Shown: positions 20,937-33,150 of the stretch, in pieces
Layout: the number at the start of each line of letters is the position of its first letter
Position numbering within the stretch: position 1 is the first letter of the stretch
Position numbers and translations under genes: made by a program
The notes under the pieces: model-generated
The model's database searches: none
Told to the model about the DNA's origin: nothing
What the model saw: the letters and a program-made list of their open reading frames with translations, nothing else
From: Takakia lepidozioides
Taxonomy: Eukaryota > Streptophyta > Takakiopsida > Takakiales > Takakiaceae
Direction of reading: 5' to 3'
DNA: 64,000 bases
NCBI GenBank assembly: GCA_030704615.1
Contig: CM060733.1
Span: 47,678,001-47,742,000 of the forward strand

Positions 20937-21579
20937 GCGCCCTGACACAGGGTCAGGGTGGTGTACTCGGGTATTAGTGTATATGTGATTTTGGTGTACA
21001 AGCTTTGGATGAGAGCTGCTTAGTGCCTGATTCGTGTGTTTGATCCTCCTCTCGTGCGTTGCTTGTTCTTTCCGCTCGCCCCTTTGTTATGTAACCTTGC
21101 TTCTTGAGAGGAAAGTAGTATATGCTTTAGGCTTGTTTTATGGTGGAGGCGGCGAGTTCTATAGGCTTTGGTGGATCCTGCCCGCGTTGTCGGGATTAGT
21201 TAGGTCTTTTGGCGGGATCTGCTCTATATCTTGCTGCCTAAGTGGTTCGCTAATGCGTGTTATCAATGGCAGCTCTTTGCTTTGCCATATTTTCTCCTGC
21301 TACTGCAATTTTGCCGTCTCATGATGTGCGTTGGGTGTGATTGCAGGGGATGGCTGCCGTTCGTGACTTGTCTTGTGTAGCTCGCAGACAAGGGGAGAGC
21401 CTATTTCTTCAGATTAGCGTGGAACTTGCTATTGAAGCTAATCCTAGTGTAGAGGCTGACCCTGCTGCCGCTTCTCATTCTGCTGGTGTTGTTATTGTTG
21501 CTCCTCCCGTTGTTTCTCACCCTGCTGACATTTTTGTTGTTGCTAACACTACCAATGCGCGCGGCCTGGCAGTGTTGCC

Positions 21580-23709
21580 TTGCCAGCGTCGCCACTTCCT
21601 GAGTCTGATGCTTGCGTTCCAGTCCTTGTTGCTTCATTGGGTTCTCCTGGTGGTAGTGATTATGACAATCTGGGGGAGGCAGAGGCGCGGTCGCCAAGGT
21701 TTGAGAAGTCTGACAGCTCTCTAGATAGCTGTGACCCGGAATACTATAATTTTGACATCTTTGTGGATCCAGGCCCTGAATATTTTGAAAGTAGGCAGCA
21801 AGCAGCAGAGTTAGAGAGAGAGATTGAGTTGTCGCAGGAGGTAGATGATTTGTTGTGTGAGATATGTGACGAAGATCAGCTTTGGTTTGAGCGTGTAGAG
21901 AAAGCTGTTGTAGATGATCTGCTTGCTGCACTAACCAGTCATCACGAGGCCCTATTCACGCGACCTTTGCTTGAGCTTGGTGCTGGTATCCAGAGCCAGA
22001 CAGCTTGTTTAGCGCGAATTTGAGCTACGCAACGAATAGCGTCTACTATCCAGGACGATCAAGTCGCGTTTTCTATACCATCATGAATTGACCTGGTTGG
22101 AAGTTGGCTTGTATTTACCTCTTTCTGGTGTTCGAAGTGCGGAGCTTCATCATGGCCCTGGTGTGGTAGGATGAGTTGTCATTAATGTTACAAGGCACGG
22201 GGGCTTTGAACTTGAGGGCACTACGGTTTCAGCTCCGGCCCTGCGCCTTGGCACCTACTTATTCACGATTAATTGATAGTTTGAAGGGTGGGGCCTTGAT
22301 AGTGCAGTAGTCTGATCTAGTGGTCTTGGGTGTGGGTACTACCTTTGCTTCACAGCGACTGGTTCGCCCAAGTGCGTTTGAAAGATTGAATGACTGTTCA
22401 AACTCGATTGTGCTTTCGCGTACTTGGAGAGAGGGTGACACCACCCGCGTTGGTTTTTGGCTTAAAAGAGCTGACGGTTGGGAGTGGCTGGCGTTGGGGA
22501 TCTACGAGTTACAGTCACACAAGGTGTTGAGGGTGGTGTATTGTTCCACTTGGGTTCCAGAAGACAGCTCGCCAAGTGCTCGGCCCATGCTCCATATCTC
22601 TGCTGCTTAAATGTTATGCCTCCAATCCAACCTCGTTTCTTGTATGCTAGGTGATTCTAGAACTACTTGGCTGAGATCCGGAAGACAGAGGTCCATGAAT
22701 AATTCAAGAGAGCCGCTAGCCGAAAATATAGTAGAACTGAATGAGGGATCGGACAACCTGCAAGCAAGTACTTTCATGGTGAGTGATGATGAATTTTTGA
22801 ATGCTAGGATGATTGGGACGATGGGAGCAGTTGTAGAGTCCCCAACTGGTATTACATTGGTTGATGAGGGGTCTGGGATAGCCACCCTCGAGGGCCTTTC
22901 TGTTTATGATCGGCGTGATGAGGCCTTGGTGGCTAGACGGACCGAGCCTATGCTGGCTCGGGAATTAAACGGTCTGCCCTCCCATCCTATTCATGTTCAG
23001 GGGATTGAAGCCTCTGGTTCGGATGTCTGCGCTACTATGAGCAGTATGCCCGGCCCAGGTTGCTTACTTGAGTCCTAGTGTGCTGCCTGTTGTGAATTTC
23101 CCTAGTCCCACTCTCGAGGGGAGAGGGATTTGTTTGCCCTGTAAATTCGGGTATGCATGTGTGGGCAGGCTTCAGTGTCGAACGTGCATGGTGTTGTTCA
23201 AGGTGGGGGTGTCATGACAAGGGCCTCTAGTGTGTCTGCTGCTCCGACTGCCGCCATCGCCCTATCGCAGCTAATCAGTGGGGGCTCTCCCTGCTCCACA
23301 GGCTGGGGTGCCACCACACCTTGTCTCTAGCCAGTCCATGGATATGCATGCTAGCAATATCCCTCCTAGAAGTATAAGGTCTGTGTCAACACAACCGGTG
23401 GGAGTGACATCCACTCTTCCCATGAGTGGAATGCCGCAAACCCACTTGCAGTCGTCTAACCCTGCTGCTCAGCCGAATGTGGCAATACCTGCTCTCCCTA
23501 TGGGCACGGTGGCGTCACGTCTATTAGCTTCAATTGCTATAGGATCAGCCAGCAATAATAGTATGAGTTATAATTCTGCATCTAATGTTGGATATGTGCA
23601 TGGTAGTGCTGCTCCCATAGTTTCATGTTGCCCTTCTCATGGGTCTGTCCTCCCCGGTCACATCAACCATAGCTTGCCTTGTCATCTCATTACAACTCAC
23701 CCTATGTAA
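21580..23709 (+). pseudogene. Series of four unidentified + strand frames
   Basis: Frames 21580-22023, 22320-22610, 22611-23078 and 23278-23709 follow each other on one strand with compatible composition. The first is strongly acidic with heptad-like Leu/Glu spacing. The second contains RADGWEWLALGIYEL. The third contains ITLVDEGSGIATLEGLSVYD. The last is rich in Ser, Pro and Met. I recognise no conserved domain, and there is no reverse transcriptase nearby on this strand. They may be exons of one gene or the decayed coding part of a non-autonomous element. Confidence 0.35.
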
Positions 23710-24013
23710 TTTCGACGATTTAGTTTGACGCTGGCGTTGACTGTTGTCACTTTCGACTGTTCCAACCATTTTGCAGTCAAAATTTATATTAAAATTTTTG
23801 AGGTGCTAGACAACCGCGAAAATTTTGATTGTAATGAGAGATTTTGACTACCTAAAATGAGCTGACTGAGACAACCAGTTAAGCAATGGCATGTGTAATC
23901 ACAATATATAAATTATATATAGCAATATATACGTAGATAATAAGAAGTAAAAATATTTAACTATTTTTTCACTGACCCAGCACATTAATAGTAAACTAAT
24001 CGTGTGCTGGTTA

Positions 24014-24250
24014 AGGTTAGTGAAACAAAACAACTGAATTATCTGAACAAATGATAAACAAATGCCTTGCTGGCAGCTATTGGATAAACGTATGAAAGGT
24101 TAGTGAAACAGAACAACTGAATTATCTGAACGAATGATAAACAAACGCCTTGCTGGCAGCTGTTGGATGAACGTTTGAAATATAATTTGTGTGCACTGGA
24201 TGAACGTATGAATGAACGATAAAGCAAACGCCTTACTGGCAACTATTGGA
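24014..24250. repeat. Tandem repeat, about 84 bp, 2.6 copies
   Basis: GGTTAGTGAAACAAAACAAC opens unit 1 at 24014 and recurs at 24098 with few changes. Both units continue through AACTGAATTATCTGAAC, GCCTTGCTGGCAGCT and TTGGATGAACGT. A third, partial and diverged unit covers about 24200-24250. Confidence 0.8.
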
Positions 24251-24726
24251 TGGATAGATTGATGGAAAACCCAAAATCCATCCATCTACGATACATTCAT
24301 CCACATAATTCAAAATGGATTTAGGGTGCGGGATTGCGTTCAGCGATGAGTAAGTTATGGGACTTGATCGTTTTGCTGTGTTTGCGTGGGAGTGCATAGC
24401 TTGGGTGGACAACCGCAATCGCAAGGTGTGGCTTTTCTTAATGTACGATGTGAAGATGTTTGTTAGTACCATGATTTGGTATTCTTCCTGATGTTTACAA
24501 CGTTCTTGGGAGAGAGCTTGGTCTTAGCAGGCCGTGTTTCAATCTCTGCTCAGCTGCACCGTGGTTGTTCTCACAAACCAATCCGACAGTTCCTGACGAT
24601 GGACACAAGCAGCACACACAAGAGGATGTTTGGGTTGATGGTCTGTCAAATCCTCCATGGGTCATGACACAAGGTCAAGGTCGACAATGTGGTGAGGGCA
24701 CCTTCTTCTTCAACCTATTTCTGCCT

Positions 24727-24825
24727 GTGTTACTCTCTCATCAGACTCGGCCCTGAGATGCATATTGAATTCTGTAAGTTAGCTCGTTGGGTGGATCTGT
24801 GGTGGTTAGGAGTGATTTTGACAAG
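24727..24825 (+). repeat. Dispersed module B, copy 1
   Basis: About 99 bp including CATCAGACTCGGCCCTGAGA, TGCATATTGAATTCTGTAAG and GGTGGTTAGGAGTGA is nearly identical to 59198-59305. A shorter inverted match lies at 30090-30150. Confidence 0.75.
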
Positions 24826-25079
24826 CAAAGAAACTCTTCACCTTTGTCTTCCTTCAGGAGCAACAAACAATGCACTTGCAGATTTACTCCATCATGTGTA
24901 CAATGTTTTTTCTGGCCTTCCAGAACCCCCCCCCCCCCACCATTTACAAGGAACTATCAGCATATTATATATAGACAAACCTTAATGCTAAAAGTAGCTT
25001 GGACCTCAAAGTTAGTTATAGGTAGTTTTGACTAGGCACTACCTTAATGCTACAAGTAGCTTGGATCTTAACCCCTAAA

Positions 25080-25936
25080 CTATGCCCACAACTGCCTTAA
25101 TGCTACAAAATAGCTTTGGATCTTAACCCCTAAACTATGACTATGTAAAGCCCCATATTTGCTTAGCCTGAAAATAGCCCGTTTCATCCAAAACGGCGAT
25201 ACACATCCATAGTATATTTTTTTGGCGTATGAAGCCGTCAAACCGTTAAAGGGAAGCTCGGGATTAGCAATCAGGATCTTCACTTCTTGCCTATATCCCT
25301 TATCTAGAACACCAGTGGCCACCAGGCAATGCTTAAGGGCAGTCAATCTCCTCCATCTTTCAACTTCTAGGAAATGAGTAGCTAGACACAAGAAGACTAG
25401 ACCAGACTTGACCACCTTCTGGGTTAAGGCAGGGATGGTGATGTTGAGAGGTGCACGAATTAGAGTAGAATTTTTGGACTAGCTATGGGCCCCATGTCCT
25501 ATCCCTAGCACCAGGAACATGCCACTGATATAAGAGTTGAAGATCAGGCTGAAACTCGTAGAAATCATTCCAATTGAGGTTGGAGTGAGAATTCTGCTGT
25601 ACCTCCCTTACCAGGGCCTGGACTCTGGACAAATTGGTTGTAGCAGACCCAGCCTTGATCTTCACTGCTTTCAAGGGAACCACTACTTCATGCCCTTCTC
25701 CATTGTTAAAGCGAAGGGAGTAGTCTGCTAAGCTGATGGTGGCCACCAGCTCCAGTAATCCAGTCAAGGCCTAGAAGGAATTGATCTCCAATGGTGACTA
25801 TGCAGGTCACCACAACCTCCTTTTTATGAATTCTGATGGGAACAGTGATTAGTCCTAAGGGCTCATACCTGGATCCATCTGCAATAAACACCTCAATACC
25901 TGTGGCAGGACATAGTTTAAGACCAAGAATTCTCAC
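25080..25936 (-). pseudogene. Gypsy protease and adjoining pol linker
   Basis: The minus-strand frame at 25936-25706 reads GIEVFIADGSRYEPLGLI and GDQFLLGLDWITGAG. This is the flap-side and 'LLG.DWI' region of a gypsy aspartic protease. The active-site D(T/S)G would lie just upstream, where TGCTISVIP-type coding is broken by a stop. Frames at 25767-25483 and 25415-25080 continue the linker towards RT. Confidence 0.65.
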
Positions 25937-26369
25937 AACACTTTAAGGTATAACAGATATAGTGCATCCAGTATCAACCACATAGGAAAAGCTGAGCTCG
26001 TGGATATGGCATTGGGCCATGAGAGGACTGATCTGCTGGCCAACAGTTTGTCGACTGAGAGGACAATGCAAAGCTTTAAAATTAGTAAATAAACAGCGTG
26101 AATCGGAACAGAAAAAGTAAGGTTGGTAGATGATGGACCTCTTGCCCCCTTCCCAAGAAATCTCTCTAGTTTAAAGGAGGGGAAGAGCCATTAGCTGTCT
26201 TCTTGTTCTTGATTAGCTCTGGTAGCCCTGCTCTGTCTGGACAATGCTTCGTCCAGTTTTCAAAGGACCCACAAATGTAACAGGCAACTCGATTACCCTC
26301 ATAGGCTTGTCCAGTCTAGGTTCGACCTCTATTATTATCACCCGTTGTTCCTTGGCCATGTTCAGGCTG

Positions 26370-27035
26370 TCACCTCTGTTGATAAGCCTGCATGGCAGCA
26401 AACTGAGTGGCCACAGACTCACTAAGACTTCCCACAGTATTAGCCAATCCCTGAAGAGTAAAATCATCAGTTTTGTATGTCATAGCAGGAACATAGGGTG
26501 AGGATGTTGTAGACATGCCAAGCTCTGAGCCCATTGGAGCTTGAAACTTGACATGATGTTGCATTGATTTGCTGTCAGCCAAGTCTGCCATTTTAAGATT
26601 AATTTCTGCTAACATAGTCTTGTCATTGACAAAATGACGTCGCTGAGCCCAATTCTGAATAGTGGAAGGCAACCCAAGAAGAAAATACCTCTTAACCATA
26701 TGATCCCTCTCTGCCGGGTCTATGATATTTTCAACAGCAGCAAATTTAAGATCCATGTAATACTTCCACAAAGATTTCCCAGGTTGGTAAGTCTTGGCCG
26801 AAAGCTTGGTAAAGCAATCTAGAGGCCTCTCATGAGGTTTGAACAAGGTATTTGCCCATTCCACCAGAGTTCCCCAGTTGAGGCTGGGATCATCCATGAC
26901 GGCTGCATGCAGTAAATCGCGAGCCGGTCCCTTCATGCTCATCCTAACGATCGCCATCTTGAAATTCTCAGGCACTCCATTGACACTAGCAATGACCTCA
27001 AACATCTGAAGATATCTATCAAAATCTTCTCCCAT
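26370..27035 (-). pseudogene. Gypsy gag (capsid) frame
   Basis: A 221-codon minus-strand frame begins MGEDFDRYLQMFEVIASVNG and contains MKGPARDLLHAAV, WANTLFKPHERPLDCFTKL, QPGKSLWKYYMDLKFAAVE and FLLGLPSTIQNWAQR. These are the helices of a retrotransposon gag capsid (LxGxAxxW-like block, then the GxxSVxxYxxxFxxL-like block). The C-terminal part is Gln-rich. No CCHC knuckle is visible. The frame is unbroken but lies in a decayed element. Confidence 0.8.
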
Positions 27036-27239
27036 GGTATATTCTGGGTAAGGTTGAGTGGTCAGCTGGGGGATCAGACACTACAATACAAGCTGGGCTT
27101 TTCGACTCTGTATTTGACTCATTTTTTAGTCATTTGCGACATTTTTACTCCCAGCCTCCACAGTCGAACATGCGTGACAAAGGTCAAGTTGTTTCAGTCA
27201 AGCAGTCAAATCCAGATGCCAGGTTTTGACAGTGAAATG

Positions 27240-27420
27240 TGACAGTAAAACCTAGGGGGTGACGTGTAGGCAGCACAATATGACGTGGATGCGACGTGGC
27301 TATGACGTGTAGTAAAGTGGTTTAACTGAATTATAAGGGCATGACGTGTAGTGAGTGGCTTAAGGGCAGAGTGACATGGATGCATGACGTGTAGTAAAGT
27401 GGTTTAAAAAAAGGGGAACA
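27240..27420. repeat. Short repeats around TGACGTGTAGTAAAGTGG
   Basis: TGACGTGTAGTAAAGTGGTT occurs at about 27303 and 27384, with shorter TGACGTG(T/G) units at 27258, 27279, 27341 and nearby. It lies just upstream of the gag frame and could be subterminal repeat structure of a DNA element or part of an LTR. Confidence 0.5.
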
Positions 27421-27960
27421 TATTGACTATGTTCCATGATGTTTAGTATACGGTTTGACTGTAAATCAGGGATAGTGAGTTTGCTTGACTTTGTATATTG
27501 TAATATTCTACTGTGAAGCAGTAAAAGAGGACACATTTTAATAAATATGTTTCACTCTGGAGGTATATATACACATATATATATATATATGAATTGGGAG
27601 GCTTTTTATTTAATATTTCATTTTATTCATTTACTTTTAGTTTATATCTGTACGTATGTGAATTAATGGATATTTGTAAATTTAATTTTTTTGATTCTTT
27701 GCACTGCATTGAAAATATATTACAAATACAACAAAACATAGAATACAAATACAGGTCGGAACCAAAAACATTTGGATGGCTCAAAACTGGTTTTATATCA
27801 AGAGTGATTTGCAAAACAAGTTTTGGCCACATTCTACAAATGACCAACATGAGGGCCATGTTGCCATATCCATAGATCACTGCCCAACTGAAGTCATTGA
27901 GTAAGGATAATCTGCTGTGCAGCTAGGTCCAGCACTATCGTGGACATGTCAAGAGAACAT
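27421..27960. other. AT-rich stretch, no gene
   Basis: This is AT-rich sequence with a TA dinucleotide run at about 27565-27590. Only chance frames are seen. Confidence 0.35.
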
Positions 27961-27966
27961 TAGAAA

Positions 27967-29844
27967 TCATTTTGAGAATGAATTCAGGTAGTTCCAGAGA
28001 ATGGTGGTGCCAGCTACCTTGTCACCCAAAGTGACATCCACTTCCAGGGCTGCCTTGAAATACATATCCACCAAGGCAGTGTTTAGAGTGACAACTCCAG
28101 CTTTGACGATGTCATCATGGACCTTTGTGCCCTTTTGATGGCTGCCAGGCTCACATTTGACGTAGACGTACACCAGGGGAATGTTCAGAATGACATCTGG
28201 TACAATTCCAGCTTGGATAATGTTACCATAAACCTCTTTGCCCCTTCCCAGGGCTGCTAGGCTCGCATATGCATATTACAAAAACAAATGAACATGACGG
28301 CCTGGTCTGGCTTCATCCCTTCCCACATCATTTGCTCTTATGTTTCCAAAGCCTTAATCCCATACCCATGCTGCACATACCTTGCAATCATGGCACTCCA
28401 AAATACCACAACTCGTTCAGCCATATTGTCAAACTCTCCCTTCACATCAGGCTTGCTGCACCCACATTTGGCATACATCCACCAAGGCAGAGTTCAGAAT
28501 GACAATTTCCCCTTTAACGATCGGCATAAGCAAGGGGAAGGACAGAGCTGCTGCTCTCTCCCAACGCCAAAAAAACCAAAAGAAAAAAAAATGGAGGGGC
28601 TGAGAGAGCCGCCATGGCTGTGAAGTACCAGTATGCTGCAACGTGATGTGGTTGGGCTTCACCCCTTCCCCCATCAATATTTGATCATAGGTCTCCAAAG
28701 CCTCCATACCATGTCCCTGCTGTGCATACCCTGCAAGCATCACCCATTCACAATTTCCAAAGCCTCCCTGCCAACCCAGTATATAAATAGAGTACACATA
28801 AGTTCCTTGCTTTGCATCCTCAATGCACCCACATTGGGCATACATGTCCACCAGGGCAGAGTTCAGAATGACATCTGGTACAATTCCAGCTTTGACAATG
28901 TCAACAGACCTCTTTGACCTTTTCCAGGGCTGCCAGGCTTGCATAAGCATTGCAATCACACAAAAACGTGATGTGGTTGGGGCTTCACCCCTTCCCCCAT
29001 CATTTGATCATAGGTCTCCAAAGCCACCATCCCACGTCCCTGCTATGCATACCCTGCAAGCATCGCGTGCCACGACACCACATCTCGTTCAGCCATAGTG
29101 TTGAAAACTGCCTTTGCATCCTTAATGCACTTGCATACATGTCGACCAGGGCAGTGTTCAGAATGACATCTGGTACAATTCCAGCTTTCATGATGTCATC
29201 ATTGACCTCTTTCCCCTTTTCCAGGGCTCCCAGGCTTGCACACGAATTGCAAACACAAACGAACGTGATGTGCAACATTTGCTCATAGGTCTCCAAAGAA
29301 TTCCTACCACACCCATGCTTGGTAAATCCTGCAAACATTATATTCCACGTGATCAAAGATGGTCGAGGCATTCTGTGGAAAACCTAGTGAGCATCCATGA
29401 TGCTCCCACACTTAACATATATGTTGACAAGGGTGTTGAGTAGAAAAACATTTGGCGTTAATCACTTTGGATAATGTGAGTGTGCACCTGTTTCCAGCTT
29501 CCAGACCTTTCATCTTGATGCACTTAAGCAAGAGACAGAAGACGTATCTGAATCTGCTGAAATGCCTTGTTAGTTTAAAGTTGTAGAGCCTCTGTCAGTC
29601 TGCCTGCCTCACAAAGCATCTTCACATGCCCAGCAGAAGAGGCATTGTGGACTCCCTCTCTTGATCCTCTTTCAGAAGCTGTGGTCATGGTTGAGATGCT
29701 TGATTTTATCAACTGTGCCGCTGCAGCTGCTACCTTTACTTGACCATCTACCCATGCAGGTTTCTTGTAGCTATTGATCCACATGGAATCATAGGTAATC
29801 TGGAGCTTGAAGTCCAGCCCTCTTGGATGAACCTGGACCCACAC
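27967..29844 (-). pseudogene. Degenerate PPR gene(s), P-L-S type
   Basis: Minus-strand reading from 29844 gives KMLCEAGRLTEALQL (typical start of a plant PPR repeat array), then ITWNIMFAGFTKHGCGRNSL, CNSCASLGALEKGKEVN, MKAGIVPDVILNTALVDMYA, further repeats at 28959-28447 (AGYAQQGHGMEALETYDQI), and a last piece at 28173-27967. Frames shift repeatedly and stops occur. At about 28480-28620 a stretch rich in A interrupts a repeat between ITL and IVKGEIVILNSALVD. Such proteins normally bind organellar RNA; this copy cannot make an intact product. Confidence 0.8.
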
Positions 29845-29920
29845 TCTATCCCTGCTCCTTCAGCTATCCATGCCTCTGCACAAATCATGCATACTGCATC
29901 CTTGCCTTGCTGCTAGCACC
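29690..29920 (-). repeat. Module A, copy 1 (PPR-associated duplication)
   Basis: About 230 bp is shared with 30165-30390 at high identity, including CTACCCATGCAGGTTTC and CTGGACCCACACTCTATCCC. On the minus strand both copies keep an open frame (VHPRG, FKLQITYDS, KPAWVDG, AAQLIKS), so the unit may descend from an exon. Confidence 0.75.
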
Positions 29921-30089
29921 TGACAATGACAGCCTAGATTTGTTCTAGGAAACACCTAACTCAACTTATCACACTAGTTCCTATGGTCAATTGCATCTGC
30001 TACTCTTTGTAATCCAACAAGCATTCACCTTTTGGCCTCGATTGTCCCGCCATTGCCTGGGGTCAGAAAAGTATCAGAATTCAACAAGA

Positions 30090-30390
30090 AAATTTAGGGC
30101 CAATTCTGATAAGAGGGAAAAACAGGGTGAATCTGTTGAAGAAGGTACCTTCATTAGCAGTGCCTGATTTTATCAATTGAGCCGCTGGTGCTGTGGCTTC
30201 CAGTTCACCATCTACCCATGCAGGTTTCGTGTAGCTATCCTTCCACAGGGAATCATAGGTAATCTGGAGCTTGAAATTTGGCCCTCTTGGATGAATCTGG
30301 ACCCACACTCTATCCCTGCTCCTTCAGCTATCCAGATCTCTGCACAAATCATGCACACATCCTTGCCTTGCTGCAGCTAGCAGCTGAAGC
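30090..30390 (-). repeat. Module A copy 2, preceded by a module B fragment
   Basis: 30165-30390 repeats 29690-29920. Directly beside it (30090-30150), the minus strand matches the start of module B (CCTTCTTCAACAGATTCAC, TTATCAGAATTGGCCCT versus 24690-24760). The open frame on the minus strand is conserved at the amino-acid level with copy 1. Confidence 0.7.
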
Positions 30391-30952
30391 AGCTGGCACT
30401 GACGCCCTAACCCTACTTACAGTAACATGTCAAAATCACTCCAAAACCACCATAGATCCACCAACGAGCTTCTCCTAATCTATGTTATCTGTTTTTGGAT
30501 ACTTTCCTGCTAAGCCTGTAGATGGGAGAGGTCACCATTTCGAGTTGAGGGGAGCCATGAAAGATGAACCTTGTGGTTGCCGTATGATGCTGGGCTTGGA
30601 TTGAAATATATGTACTTGAACACAAACCCCCTCAGCAGTTAGTAAACCCCACTAAGCAAGGTTGCATGCTTGCAATGAGTATGTTGCAATCCAACAACCC
30701 ACCCTAACTGGTTGAGATCGCACATCAATCATGGGCCCCTCCCTGGGTGCAACCTTTCAGCAACTACTACAGAACTTCCATCCATGGTTGTCCTAGCAAT
30801 CTTTGAGGACTGAGTTTACTGCTGCTGTTCAATAGCCCATAAGGGAGTAACTGACTGTAGCATTTAGTGGCAGGAGTTTGGATAGACAAAATTCTCAACT
30901 GCCTGCCTTCATGTATGTAAGTGGGACAATTCCACAATGCACGTTGCTTGTT
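30391..30952. other. No recognised gene
   Basis: This spacer lies between module A and the 3' end of the DYW pseudogene. It contains only short frames. Confidence 0.3.
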
Positions 30953-33150
30953 TCACCAGAAATCCCCACAGGAACAGATCCCATCTGTAAAGTGATGAAA
31001 GCGGTGGGCATCCCGTAAAACAACAGCTCGCCCAGCAATATTTGAGATGAACTCAGCAGTGTGGCGTCAACCACATAACACTATCCGAACAGGCATTCCA
31101 GGGGATGTGCTGATGAGCCCAAAAGCAATGGCCAGCTTCTCACTGTGGTGGCCCAGAGAAATTTCCTTTTGATCCTCCTCCACATCTTGCAACACAAAGC
31201 GAGTGTCAGCCACATATCCAGCCTCCTTCATCCGAACAGACAACCTCTGTAGCTCAGCATGGATATCCCCAATTTGAGGTGTATTTTGTCGTCAACGACA
31301 AATGCATGGACTCGGTTGTTGACCTCAATGCAGCTGCGTCCTGGCTCCTTTCTGACACCTCTATCCTCCATCATTTTTCTCACCTTTGCTTTATCATCCC
31401 ACCTGCCAGCTGCAGCATAGATGTTCGATAGCAGCACATAGGCAGCAGCATGCTGAGGATCCCTCTTGAGATTGATTTTGCGGCACGTTCTGCTATGTTT
31501 ACATCGCCGTGAATTCGGCAGGCACCAAGCAAAGATGGGACCGAAGCATCTGGTTTGAATGGCATTTTATTGATGAGATCCTCTGCATCATCCAATCGCC
31601 CTGCACGGCCAAGCAGGTTCACTAGGCAGCCAAAATGCTCTAGTGTAGGCACCAGGCCATGATCTTGACTTATGGAATGGAAGTGGCGAAGGCCTTCATC
31701 CACTAGACCCACATGGCTGCATGCCGAGATAACTGAAATGAAGGTTACCCTGTCAGGCTTAAAACCTTCCTTTTGCATTTGTTCGAATAGTTGGAGTGCC
31801 TCCCTACCACACCCATGCCAGCAGCATATCCTGCCATCATTGCAGTCCAGGAGACTACATTTCGCTTAAACATTTGGTCAAATACTTGACGCGCATCCTT
31901 TATACTACCACACTTGCCATACATGTCAACAAGAGATGTCTCTAAAATAGTATCTGAAGCAATTCCAGTCTTGATGATGTCAACATGGACCCCCTTGCCC
32001 TTCTCCAAGGCTCCTAGGCTGGCACATGCATTGAGGACACAAATGAATGTGATGCTGTTGGGCTTCAACCCTGCCTGCTTCATTTGCTCGAAAAGTTTGA
32101 GAGACTCGTCACCATGTCCATGCTGAGAATATCCTGCGATCATCGCATTCCATGAAACCACGTCTCGTTTACTCATTTTGTTAAACACTTGACGTGCATC
32201 CTTTATGCTGCCGCATTTGGCATACATATCAACCAGGGTTGTCTCCAAAATAATATTTGACACAATTCCAGCTTTAATGATATCAGCGTGGATTTGCTTG
32301 CCCTTTTCCAGGGCTCCAAGGATGGCACTTGCATTGAGAATACAAATAAATGTGACCATGTCAGGCATCACCCCCTCCTGTTGCATTTTCTCATAGTTTT
32401 TTGAGAGCCTCTTCACCAAGGCATGCTGAACATGTCCTGCAATCATTACATTCCATGAGACCACATCTCTTTTGGTCATTCTGTTGAACACTTCACATGC
32501 ATCTATTACACTCCCGCATTTGGCATACATGTCAACAAGGGTATTCTCCAAATTAACTTGTGATGAGATTCCAGATTTTATGATGCTAGCATGGACCTCC
32601 TTTCCCTTTTCCAGGGCTCTCAGGCTGGCACAAGCTTTCAGAACGCAAATGAAAGTGATCCGGTTGGGCGTCACCCCTTCTCGTCGCATTTGCTCATATA
32701 GTTTAAAAGCCTCCTTGGCTTGCCCATACTTCACATGACCCGCAATCATTACATTCCATGAGAACACATTTCTTTCGGCCATTTTGTCGACACTTGACAC
32801 GCATCCCTTATACTCCCACATTTCCAATACATGTCGACAAGAGTGTTGAATACAATTATGCTTGGCTTCAATTGACTTCGGATAATGTAGGCATGCACCT
32901 GCTTTCCTTCTGCCAGGGCTCTCATGCTGATGCACCCCTGCAAGAGACAGACATAAATATTGGAGTCTGCCTGAACACGTTGTTCATCCAAGATGTGCAG
33001 TGCCTCTTTCAGTCTTCCCTTCTCACACAGTGTGATCACATCCCCACCATCCCCAGTTGTAACCTTGTTAAGTCCCTCACTTGGTCCTACTTTCTGGTGA
33101 TTGTAAAGGTCCTACTGGAGCTGCCAGTTGGATGTCCATAAAACAATTGC
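30953..33150 (-). pseudogene. PPR-DYW gene, frame-broken
   Basis: Reading the minus strand from about 33.1 kb gives VITLCEKGRLKEALHIL, then six to seven P-L-S repeats in a long frame 32935-31745 ([39 protein letters not shown]). E-domain sequence follows (HFGCLVNLLGRAGRLDDAED, NIYAAAGRWDDKAKVRKMM), then E+ and a DYW domain ending CSCGDFW at 30956. The DYW block has [15 protein letters not shown], but the CGDCH zinc motif is replaced by CG-stop-RH. Frameshifts lie near 32.85, 31.79 and 31.43 kb. Intact relatives are organelle-targeted C-to-U RNA-editing factors. Confidence 0.85.

Larger units (their letters stand above)
20900..25060 (+). other. Unidentified insertion splitting the gypsy element, with + strand frames
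   Basis: The minus-strand pol reading stops near 20.9 kb and resumes near 25.1 kb. The right half of the gap (23.7-25.06 kb) is repeats and non-coding sequence. The left half has a TATA-like TCTATAAAG at about 20926 followed by a leader and several + strand frames: 21580-22023 (acidic, LEREIELSQEVDDLLCEICD), 22320-22610, 22611-23078 and 23278-23709 (Ser/Pro-rich). They have a coding feel but are separated by stops and match no domain I know. They could be a retroelement gag/ORF1-like gene or a captured gene. Confidence 0.4.
18390..27040 (-). mobile_element. Ty3/gypsy LTR retrotransposon, degenerate and interrupted
   Basis: In minus-strand order from 27035 there is gag (to 26370), a protease-like region (25936-25483) and more pol (25415-25080). 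About 4.1 kb of unrelated sequence follows (20.9-25.0 kb). Then come the RT region (20.9-19.7 kb), RNase H (19678-19108) and the integrase zinc finger (18623-18390). Stops and frameshifts break the polyprotein, and the integrase core is absent. I could not identify paired LTRs. The order gag-PR-RT-RH-INT assigns it to Ty3/gypsy. Confidence 0.8.

Noticed and set aside
31672-33141. Plus-strand frames opposite the PPR-DYW pseudogene
   Set aside because: Same reason: they are antisense shadows of the repeat units and lack family motifs.
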